A DNA stretch of 64,000 bases from an uncultured Trueperaceae bacterium (GTDB lineage: Bacteria; Deinococcota; Deinococci; Deinococcales; Trueperaceae). Position 1 is the stretch's first letter; each line of letters begins with the position of its first letter. The notes under the pieces were generated by a model. That model was not told where the DNA came from. It ran no database searches and saw only the letters and a list, made by a program, of their open reading frames with translations. The stretch is taken from the NCBI GenBank assembly GCA_937873495.1, contig CALMXZ010000015.1, positions 112,505 through 176,504 of the forward strand, given 5' to 3'. The position numbers and the translations under genes are program-made. Shown here piece by piece: positions 25,682 through 32,341 of this stretch.

Positions 25682-26948
25682 TGTCAGCAAAGTATAGGTG
25701 AAAACAAGTGAGTCGCCGCGCCGACCATACGGGTAGCGTCGCGCCTGGCGCGCCTGCCAAGGGTCATCGGTAACCCCAGATTATCGGGTACTCCGATTTC
25801 GGCGCTATGGGCTCGAAATTTGCACTGCAATTTGGTGCGCTCGCAATGGCGTGCCGCTAGAGAGTTCCGAGAATCTCGCTAAGAGTCAAGTCTCGTTTCG
25901 TCCGGCATGCCTCTGGAGCAGTCGTATTTCGGTCCCTCCACATCCAGCTTCTCGAGGCCTTAGGCGATCTGAGTGGATTGGAAGAGGGCGCCTACTAGTT
26001 GAGGAATTCGCTCGAGAAAGGATGGCGGATTGGGCAGAGCTTCGAGGACGCTCTCGTAAGGCTAGCGCCGCTGGAATGACTTCCAGGAATCCTCGCGCGA
26101 GTAGATGTGGGCGCAGATCCTCCAGGGCGTTTGCCAGTACGCCAAGGCACAGGAGATTGCGCGGGTGACGGCGACATAGCTTATGCTGCCCATTTCTGTG
26201 TCTACTCCTGCTAGCGGGGCTTCGATGTGCTCTCGGCTTCCAAGATACAGAACGGCATCCAGGCTTTCTCCTTTTGCCCGATAAACCGTATCTATGCGTA
26301 TGCGTGAGTGATGGTCCTCGCCAGGGGGCCCACTGTGCCGGTCAGAGGCGCATTAGTCAAAGCTGTCTTGGCCAGTTTGTTGCCCGGTTGGTCGGTGCTC
26401 ATGAACCCATGGCTCTATTCGATCGCAGTTAGCAGGTTTCTGGTCCTTTGCGCCTACTGGGGGGCCAGTGTGTGTCTCCCGGCAGGGTGGCTGCGGGTAA
26501 TCCCGAGCCAGGATCGCGGGTGAACGCCCAGATGGTCCGCCGCAGCCTGCGGTCGTCCGCGGAACCCGTGGGCTGCAAGAGCCGTGTGGCGGGTCAGCTA
26601 ACAGGCCAGCGATTCCCGCGACCACCAGCTTGAACGCGCCGTGGTAGTCACGGATACGATTGCCCAGAATCGATGCCTGCGCAAATCTCTGGACCACCTC
26701 ATGCCCGTCATCGGGTAGGCGGCCGTGGCCAGGGCAATCAGGAGCGTCAACAGGATCGGGCGCACGGGCTGACGGAGGGCGCTCCGCCTGGCTCTCACCA
26801 CTTGCTTTTCGGGGGAGGCTTCTTGAGTCATGCCGAGATTATGCGGGCCACGTGCGACAGGTACTGTCTCGGTTTCCACCATCGTAATCAATGCCGCTCG
26901 GACCAGGGCCAGCGCGCCGGAACTCGTTGGCGCCCCACGTCCGGTGGT
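25682..26948. other. Gene-poor stretch with decayed fragments
   Basis: About 1.27 kb between two minus-strand genes without a convincing intact gene. It holds a helicase remnant (26062-26350). Two short minus-strand open frames at 26353-26697 and 26598-26891, the latter with one hydrophobic segment (PILLTLLIALATAAYP), overlap each other in different frames and could be a frameshifted relic, but I recognise no family. Confidence 0.5.
26062..26350 (-). pseudogene. UvrD/GajB-type helicase C-terminal remnant
   Basis: The minus-strand frame ending at a TAG (26062-26064) encodes RIDTVYRAKGESLDAVLYLG and, 25 residues on, GSISYVAVTRAISCALAYWQ. These match superfamily 1 helicase motif V (HxxKGxxxDxV-like) and motif VI (YVAVTRA). 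There is no start codon and a stop precedes the fragment near 26353. It is the last ~95 residues of a UvrD-like helicase whose motor core is gone. Such helicases partner OLD nucleases in Gabija, but any link to the OLD gene 14 kb away is speculative. Confidence 0.6.
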
Positions 26949-27881
26949 TCACGGCCTGAACACCACATCCCCATGCCACTCGAGGTACTCCGCCGCCGGG
27001 CGTTCCTCCTGTCGCTGAGGAGTCACCATGAGTAAGGCGCCCTGATAGCGGTAGTAGTCCTTGCCGTTCGCGTACTCTTCCTCGAGCAAGTTGGAGACGC
27101 GGAACTTGAGGTTCTTGTCGACGGTGACGTAGCCGAGGTCGAACAGCCTGTGGATGTCCGCGCGTAGGGCAAGGCCGTTCGAGACGCGGTGCGGACCGTC
27201 GCTCGCGTAGGGCTTGATGTGGGCTGCCTCCAGCACGGGGACGACGCGCTCACCCGTGACCGCGCACCGCTTGCCGTACGCGTCCAGCACGCTGAGGCGG
27301 AACGCCCCTTGGCCGAGGCGGGGTTGGACGATTCTCGGGGCACCGAACAGGTTCGCTTGGCTGGGGACGGCCGGGTCGTCAAGGCTCGGTCCTGTCACCG
27401 TGCGCGGGTCCGCCATGCGGCGCGCGACGGCGTCCCAGAGGTTCGCGCCGATCGGCTCGTCGGTCGAGTAGGTCTTGCCCCTGACGATATTCCTCTTCCA
27501 GTCCGCCGGCGGACTCACCCAGAGCTCTTCGGGGAAGAAGAACGGTTCGGTGAGGACAGTGCAGCCGATCTCGGGGTCCGGGGCGTCGTTCTTCCGGTAC
27601 TTCCGCAGTCGGCGCAGCAGGGAGCGCGCGTCGGGTGTGCCGTTGCCGTCGCCAAACGCCTGCCAGGCGAGCGACAGCGGAGCGGCTACGTACCTCACGA
27701 AGAACCCGCCCCCGACGATGGCCCGGTGCGGATACTTCGCTTTGAAGAGGAACGGTTCGCCTGGCCGCAGTGCCCTGAAGGCCTGCTCGGGGCTTGGCCA
27801 CCAGAAGTTGACCTCGTCCCGCGGTAGGTCGCGCAGGTACGTGTACCAGTCATGGTCGGTCAGGCCAACGAAGAGCTTCAT
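26949..27881 (-). CDS. HNH endonuclease-domain protein
   Basis: 310 residues. The N-terminal ~190 residues (MKLFVGLTDHDWYTYLRDLP; EPFLFKAKYPHRAIVGGGFF) resemble an EVE/PUA-like modified-base-sensing fold, by inference. The C-terminal HNH nuclease core is clear: CAVTGERVVPVLEAAHIKPY, then NGLALRADIHRLFDLGYVTV, with the conserved His, Asn and His. Such fusions act as modification-dependent or plain restriction endonucleases. It stands alone on the island's right side, next to an IS256 remnant. Confidence 0.85.
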   Translation of the reverse strand: MKLFVGLTDHDWYTYLRDLPRDEVNFWWPSPEQAFRALRPGEPFLFKAKYPHRAIVGGGFFVRYVAAPLSLAWQAFGDGNGTPDARSLLRRLRKYRKNDAPDPEIGCTVLTEPFFFPEELWVSPPADWKRNIVRGKTYSTDEPIGANLWDAVARRMADPRTVTGPSLDDPAVPSQANLFGAPRIVQPRLGQGAFRLSVLDAYGKRCAVTGERVVPVLEAAHIKPYASDGPHRVSNGLALRADIHRLFDLGYVTVDKNLKFRVSNLLEEEYANGKDYYRYQGALLMVTPQRQEERPAAEYLEWHGDVVFRP

Positions 27882-27929
27882 GGCGCGTGGGTTTCCGAGG
27901 GTGATGATAGCGCTCTGGAGGCCCCTGCA

Positions 27930-28140
27930 CGAGTCCGTTTTCTGCCCGTGGCCCCGCGACTTCTTGGTGGCGACTCTGGTCTTTCGCCAACGACAACGAG
28001 TGCCTCATCAGGTGAACGATGCAGGTCTGTACCACCGTTCGCGAGAACACCGCCGTGATCGCCTCCGGGAAACCCTTCAAGCCGTAACGACGGCGATCAG
28101 CACGTCGTCCTTAACACCCCTAACCGTGAGCGCTTGACGC
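27930..28140 (-). pseudogene. IS256-family transposase remnant
   Basis: Minus-strand translation gives GVKDDVLIAVV, then after a frameshift near 28082 KGFPEAITAVFSRTVVQTCI and VHLMRHSLSL. This is the IS256 core (DVLIAVVDGLKGFPEAI-type) around one catalytic Asp. Both ends are missing and no inverted repeats were found, so it is a dead fragment marking past insertion. Confidence 0.8.
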
Positions 28141-28322
28141 GATGACAATCGATAGGTCGGTTATTGGCATTGGGGCCAGATGCTCCCGGACGTGTCAAGT
28201 ACCAGTTGCGCGCCCGGACGTGAGCCAACGCTCCACCAAAGACACAAGATCGTCGGACTTGCGCCCTTATCCGTCGTGTCCGTCGCCTATCATCCTGCCA
28301 TGGTTATTAGGAGGACTAGGTC

Positions 28323-28751
28323 GTGACAACCGCTCACCAAGGCGTGATTCCGGCAGACGACGTTTCGATCGATCTCCTACAAGCAGCGTTCGACGCTGCG
28401 CTCTACTCCACGACTGTTGACGAGGACGGTGATCTCGTGGTTCGCGGCGCCAGCACTAAGTTCTATGTGACCCTTAGTGAAGACGCGCGTCGGGTCAGGG
28501 TCGCGACCTTCTCCCTCCTCAGGGACGGTGCGAGCCGCGAGGAGGCCTTGAGCGCGGTCAACGCCTTCAACGAGCAGTATGCGGTGGCACGAGGGTACTT
28601 CGTGAAGACGGGCGCGGGCCACGAAGGCATCGTCTTCGACGCCGACCTGACCTATTCCGGCGGCCTCATTCCACTGAACATGCTCACGCGATTCCGGACG
28701 TTCGAGAACATACTCAACGACATGCACCCTGTGCGGCCTTTGATGAATTGA
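28323..28751 (+). CDS. YbjN-domain protein
   Basis: 142 residues matching the YbjN/DUF1790 sensory-transduction-like fold: DEDGDLVVRGASTKFYVTLS, then VNAFNEQYAVARGYFVKTG and an acidic IVFDADLTYSGG segment. Family members are small cytoplasmic proteins of uncertain chaperone- or signalling-like role. A good ribosome-binding site (AGGAGG) lies upstream of the GTG start. Confidence 0.75.
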   Translation: MTTAHQGVIPADDVSIDLLQAAFDAALYSTTVDEDGDLVVRGASTKFYVTLSEDARRVRVATFSLLRDGASREEALSAVNAFNEQYAVARGYFVKTGAGHEGIVFDADLTYSGGLIPLNMLTRFRTFENILNDMHPVRPLMN

Positions 28752-28908
28752 CACCGTGCTGGTCGGCCTACGCGTGCATGGTGAGGGCAGTTGCGTCGCC
28801 TGGCGCTTCGGGTGACGCAGACCTGAGCTTGGCGAGCAGCCGTGTGGTGGACAGACAGGTGCCGCCGCTCGCCTTCGGGTCGAGGACCGAGGCTGGTCGC
28901 CTCCTCGG

Positions 28909-29595
28909 TCAGAGAAGGGCGGCGACCCTGGTCGCGGTCTCCTTGGCCGACGCCGGGTTCTGGCCCGTGACGAGCCTGCCGTCGACGACGGAGTTGGAGA
29001 CAAACGGTAGCAGCGCCTTCGAGTAGCTTGCGCCGCGGGCTTTCATCCGCTCTTCGACGTTGTAGGGCACGAGCTTGTCGACCCGGGCCAGGACCTCCTC
29101 CCGCCAGGAGAAGCCGGTGAGGTTGCGCCCGGCCACGAGGTAGCTGCCGTCGGAAAGCCGGGTGTCAAGCAGGCCGCAGTAGCCGTGGCAGACTGCGCCG
29201 ACGACCCCGCCGCTCTCGAAGATCTCGCGCGTGATCCGCTGCAGGCCCTCGCTGCCGGGGAAGTCGAACATCACAGCGTGGCCGCCGGTGAAGTAGATCG
29301 CGTCGTAGTCGGCGGAGTCGAGCTGCTCGGGGCTGGCCGTGTTCTCGAGCAACGCCATCCGCGCCGGGTCGTCATGCCAGGCCTTGGCGGACCTGTCGTA
29401 GTTCGGGAACTTCAACGACCGAGGCTCCAGCGGCGACCGCCCTCCCGCGGGGCTGACGATGGTCTGCTCGAAGCCGCGCGCCTCGAAGATGTCGTAGGCG
29501 TGGGTCAACTCGGACAGCCACAGCCCCGTCGGGTGCGATGGGTCGGCGTCGTAACGGTCGACGTTGGTGACCACGGTGAGGATGCGTCTGTTCAT
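28909..29595 (-). CDS. DJ-1/PfpI-family protein (Hsp31-like)
   Basis: 228 residues, type 1 glutamine-amidotransferase fold. The nucleophile elbow GGVVGAVCHGYCGLL carries the Cys-His pair, and YDAIYFTGGHAVMFDFPGSE the oxyanion/Asp-Glu region. Related proteins act as glyoxalase III, deglycase or chaperone. The ATG at 29595 overlaps the upstream TetR stop (ATGA), so regulator and enzyme are co-transcribed. A longer upstream reading to 29853 is rejected because it overlaps the TetR gene out of frame. Confidence 0.87.
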   Translation of the reverse strand: MNRRILTVVTNVDRYDADPSHPTGLWLSELTHAYDIFEARGFEQTIVSPAGGRSPLEPRSLKFPNYDRSAKAWHDDPARMALLENTASPEQLDSADYDAIYFTGGHAVMFDFPGSEGLQRITREIFESGGVVGAVCHGYCGLLDTRLSDGSYLVAGRNLTGFSWREEVLARVDKLVPYNVEERMKARGASYSKALLPFVSNSVVDGRLVTGQNPASAKETATRVAALL

Positions 29596-30215
29596 GGGAC
29601 CCTCGTTCCTGAGCTGGAGATGGGTGGGAAGACCGCGGCGAACGCGGAGCGCACGCGCTCGTCGACGGCGGCCTGGTCGTCGTGGTCGAGCTTCCCGTCC
29701 AGGTGGAGGCACGCCAGCCCGTGAGCGAGGGACCACCCTGCCGTAGCGAGCGCGACGGGGTCGGACTGCGGGAACACTTCGGCCATGACGGCCTCGAGAT
29801 AGTCGTGCAGCGCGCGGGCGGCGCGCACCCTCTCGTCGTCCCGGTCGTCGCATCCCTGTCCGAACATGAGCCGGAAGAGGGCCGGCCGGCGCAGGGCGAA
29901 GCGCACGTACTCGACGGCGAGCCCGCCGACCTCCGCGGCGGAGGTCGGGGCCGGCGTGCCCGCGGTCAGGTCGCTCATCAGCTCGTGTAGACCGTGCACG
30001 GCCAGAGCCGCTTCCAGTGAGGCGCGCTCGGGGAAGTGGCGGTAAGGCGCGGCAGGGGGCACGCCCGCCCTGCGGGCAACCGCGCGCAACGAGAACGGTT
30101 CGCCCGCCTCGAGCATCTCCAGGGCAGCGAGGACCAGCGCTGCCCGCAGGTCGCCGTGGTGGTAGCCGGGTCCGCTCGAGACTCCGTTCGTCGCGCCCGC
30201 CCGTGAAGTAAGCAC
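29592..30215 (-). CDS. TetR-family regulator (WHG-type C-terminus)
   Basis: 207 residues. N-terminal helix-turn-helix: PFSLRAVARRAGVPPAAPYR then HFPERASLEAALA. The C-terminal part (VRFALRRPALFRLMFGQGCD) is of the WHG/TetR_C_33 kind. The GTG start at 30215 lies inside a 15-bp palindrome and seven bases after GATAAT, so the transcript is probably leaderless and autorepressed. It precedes and overlaps the DJ-1-type gene, its likely target. Confidence 0.88.
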   Translation of the reverse strand: MLTSRAGATNGVSSGPGYHHGDLRAALVLAALEMLEAGEPFSLRAVARRAGVPPAAPYRHFPERASLEAALAVHGLHELMSDLTAGTPAPTSAAEVGGLAVEYVRFALRRPALFRLMFGQGCDDRDDERVRAARALHDYLEAVMAEVFPQSDPVALATAGWSLAHGLACLHLDGKLDHDDQAAVDERVRSAFAAVFPPISSSGTRVP

Positions 30216-30228
30216 TGCTTACATTATC
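30208..30228 (-). promoter_or_regulatory. TetR operator overlapping leaderless promoter
   Basis: GTAAGCACTGCTTAC (30208-30222) is a perfect palindrome around one central base, abutting GATAAT (30223-30228, minus strand), which ends seven bases before the GTG start. TetR binding would block both transcription start and translation start. Confidence 0.75.
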
Positions 30229-30288
30229 ACGGCGGCGAGGTAGCGGTGTTTCGCCTAGGCAGGCTGCCCGTGGAGCATGAGCGGTCGC

Positions 30289-31113
30289 TCAGCCAAGCGG
30301 CACGACGTACGAATCGACCTGCGCTATCAACCCACCCCGGAAGGTGAAGAGGTCGTTGAAGGCGAACCGAAAGCTCCCGGCCTCGCGGTGACGGCCCTGC
30401 CCGACCCCCGTCACGACGACCACGTCGCCGGCCTCGATGGTCCGGTCCACCTCGAGGACGGGGCTGCCCTCGAAGGCGGGGTTCTCGATCTCGCCGGCGA
30501 ACTCGGCCTTGCCCCGCGTGGTGCGCGCGCCGTGGATGTGCCAGACGACATCTTCCGTGAGGAGCGCGAGGATCGCCGCGTGGTCGCTGCGCCGGAACCC
30601 TTCCATGTAGCGGTGGACGGTCTGCTGCCGGTCGGTCATGGCTTGCTCCTTCTCGCTCCTTCTTCGGTCGGCGGTCGACCCCGCCACGACGACGGCGAGT
30701 CGTTCGAGGATCCCGGTCAGGCCGCCGCGGGCCTGTTCGGTCTGCAGGTCGGGGGGCAGGCGGCGCTGGTGGATGACGACCGTCGTCCCCGTGCCGGTCG
30801 GTTCCAGGCGCACTTCCGTCAGGATCCCCGAGTCCGGCGCAGTGAACACCAGGAGCCTCGGCGGGTCGATCACCTCGTAGCGGAAGCGGAGCGGATAGCT
30901 GCAGCCGTCCGCGCCCACCGTCTCGAGCTGGAAGGCCCCGCCGACCCGCAGGTCGACGGCGACCGAGTCGGAGCGGATGGTGGCGTGGTCGCCGCCCCAG
31001 AACGCCGCCAGGTGTTCGGGGGTCGTGAACGCCGTCCACACGAGCGTGGGACCGGCGTCGACGTACCGGGTGGCGATCAGTTCGTCGCCGGTCAGGGTTG
31101 CCCTCGTCGTCAT
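30289..31113 (-). CDS. SRPBCC (AHSA1-like) - SnoaL-like fusion
   Basis: 274 residues from ATG 31113, which overlaps the ArsR stop (ATGA). Residues ~1-150 form an SRPBCC/AHSA1 ligand-binding domain (AGPTLVWTAFTTPEHLAAFW). Residues ~160-274 are a SnoaL-like NTF2-fold domain (DRQQTVHRYMEGFRRSDHAA). The second domain begins at an internal ATG at about 30639 preceded by GAAGGAG seven bases upstream, and the two parts are usually separate proteins. It may be made as a fusion, as a separate SnoaL protein, or both. ArsR next to AHSA1-type genes is a common pairing. Confidence 0.8.
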   Translation of the reverse strand: MTTRATLTGDELIATRYVDAGPTLVWTAFTTPEHLAAFWGGDHATIRSDSVAVDLRVGGAFQLETVGADGCSYPLRFRYEVIDPPRLLVFTAPDSGILTEVRLEPTGTGTTVVIHQRRLPPDLQTEQARGGLTGILERLAVVVAGSTADRRRSEKEQAMTDRQQTVHRYMEGFRRSDHAAILALLTEDVVWHIHGARTTRGKAEFAGEIENPAFEGSPVLEVDRTIEAGDVVVVTGVGQGRHREAGSFRFAFNDLFTFRGGLIAQVDSYVVPLG

Positions 31114-31454
31114 GGGTTCTCCTTCATCGCCGCCAGGAGACCGTCGAGTCGGTAGAGGCGCGACTCCCACTCGTGCCGCTGCTCGGCGATCCAGTCGGCG
31201 ACGTCCTGCATGCGCTCTATGTTCAGGCGGCACGGCCGCGTCTGGCCTTCGACCCGCTGGTGGATGAGGCCGCGGCTGCGGAGGATGCCGACGTGGCGGG
31301 AGACGGCCTGGTGCGTCAGGTCGAACGGCTCGGCGAGTTCGCTGACGGTCGCCTCGCCCCGGGCGAGCCGGTAGATGATCGCGCGGCGTATCGGGTGGGC
31401 GAGGGCGTCGAAGGTCGCGTCCAGGTTGGCCTCGCGGGCGGTGATGGCGGTCAT
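31110..31454 (-). CDS. ArsR-family repressor
   Basis: 114 residues from ATG 31454. Winged helix: FDALAHPIRRAIIYRLARGE then VSELAEPFDLTHQAVSRHVG and ILRSRGLIHQRVEGQTRPCR. No cysteine-rich metal site, so it belongs to the AHSA1-associated (non-metal) ArsR group. TATACT ends seven bases before the ATG, so the transcript is probably leaderless; a TTG reading from 31490 is rejected because it overlaps the promoter. Coupled to the SRPBCC-SnoaL gene. Confidence 0.88.
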   Translation of the reverse strand: MTAITAREANLDATFDALAHPIRRAIIYRLARGEATVSELAEPFDLTHQAVSRHVGILRSRGLIHQRVEGQTRPCRLNIERMQDVADWIAEQRHEWESRLYRLDGLLAAMKENP

Positions 31455-31461
31455 GAAGAGG

Positions 31462-31504
31462 AGTATATATGCAACGTGCTCATTGCGCAACGAGCACGTT
31501 GCAT
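31462..31504 (-). promoter_or_regulatory. ArsR operator and leaderless promoter
   Basis: Minus strand: -35 TTGCGC (31485-31490), 17-base spacer, -10 TATACT (31462-31467), then seven bases to the ATG. A 13-bp perfect inverted repeat, ATGCAACGTGCTC (31469-31481) and GAGCACGTTGCAT (31492-31504), 10-base gap, spans the -35 and spacer: a textbook position for autorepression. Confidence 0.8.
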
Positions 31505-31518
31505 GATGCCCGTTATGC

Positions 31519-31938
31519 TTACGCCTTCCAGGGGTCCAGTACTCGGATACCGGCCATCTGGAAATCTGCGGTGTTGCGAGTGACCACCGTCAAGTCGTGG
31601 GCTCGTGCAGTGGCGGCGATGAGCGCGTCGCGCTCGGGCCTCGGGTCCGGCACGAGCATACGTGCGCGATGTCGGACGACGGTCAGGTCGATCGGGAGGA
31701 TGCGTCCGGCGAAAGCAGGGAGGACGTTCCCCTCCAACCAGCGTCGGACGGCCGCTCCTTGGACCGTGTCGCGGTGTTCGAGGCGGAGGACGCCGATCTC
31801 GATCTCCATGACCGTTATGACCGAGATGTGCAGGTCGGCTGTGTCAGCTGAACTTGCCCAGCGCACGACGGCGGGCTCTGCGCGACCGGTGCCGGCCTTG
31901 CGCAACTCCGACACGACGTTCGTGTCCAGGAGATACAT
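31519..31938 (-). CDS. vapC: PIN-domain toxin, VapC type
   Basis: 139 residues. PIN ribonuclease fold with acidic residues in MYLLDTNVVSELR, VITVMEIEIGVL and PERDALIAATARAHDLTVVT plus RNTADF. VapC toxins cleave tRNA or rRNA and are neutralised by the co-encoded antitoxin. It begins directly after the antitoxin stop codon (TAG then ATG). TNVVSEL is characteristic of the FitB-like branch. Confidence 0.92.
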   Translation of the reverse strand: MYLLDTNVVSELRKAGTGRAEPAVVRWASSADTADLHISVITVMEIEIGVLRLEHRDTVQGAAVRRWLEGNVLPAFAGRILPIDLTVVRHRARMLVPDPRPERDALIAATARAHDLTVVTRNTADFQMAGIRVLDPWKA

Positions 31939-32187
31939 CTAACCGAGGTCCGGGATTGCCAAGCCTACCGACTGGAGGCTGGCGGGCTCGAAGTCGATGT
32001 CCTCCGGCATGGCGAGTAACTGCACGATGTCACCGCGCGCACCGGTCAAGTGCCGGTAATGCTCGATGCTCAGCAGCACGTGAGCGGGTCGACCCCGGTC
32101 CGTGATGATCACGGGCCCCGCGTCTGCCGCGCGTTTAGCGGCGCTGATGTTCTGGTTGAACTCTCTACTCGATACGGTGGTCGACAC
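31939..32187 (-). CDS. vapB: Phd/YefM-type antitoxin
   Basis: 82 residues from GTG 32187, with GGAGGGG upstream. SSREFNQNISAAKRAADAGP and VIITDRGRPAHVLLSIEHYR are typical of Phd/YefM antitoxins: an N-terminal DNA-binding part and a C-terminal toxin-binding tail. It neutralises the PIN toxin encoded immediately downstream and, with it, probably represses the operon from the inverted repeat at 32200-32219. Confidence 0.9.
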   Translation of the reverse strand: MSTTVSSREFNQNISAAKRAADAGPVIITDRGRPAHVLLSIEHYRHLTGARGDIVQLLAMPEDIDFEPASLQSVGLAIPDLG

Positions 32188-32199
32188 GGTACCCCTCCG

Positions 32200-32219
32200 A
32201 TGTAGTAACGATACTACAT
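32200..32219 (-). promoter_or_regulatory. Toxin-antitoxin operator
   Basis: Inverted repeat ATGTAGTA (32200-32207) and TACTACAT (32212-32219) with a 4-base centre, ~13 bases upstream of the antitoxin start. The position fits autoregulation by the antitoxin-toxin complex. Confidence 0.65.
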
Positions 32220-32328
32220 GCCGTCGCCGGTCGGGGCTTACTAGACGACTTGGCGCGGTCAGGCCAGTGCACTCGACGCCGCACACAGCCGGGCCACCCT
32301 CGCGACACTCCGCTCCGCCCCCGAGCCC

Positions 32329-32334
32329 TATCAT
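32329..32334 (+). promoter_or_regulatory. Leaderless -10 element (thioredoxin/NHL gene)
   Basis: TATCAT followed by seven bases and the ATG at 32342. Confidence 0.5.
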
Positions 32335-32341
32335 CCAGACC

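Noticed and set aside
26353..26891. Two overlapping minus-strand open frames, one with a hydrophobic segment
   Set aside because: No recognisable family and no ribosome site; perhaps a frameshifted relic but not supportable as a gene.
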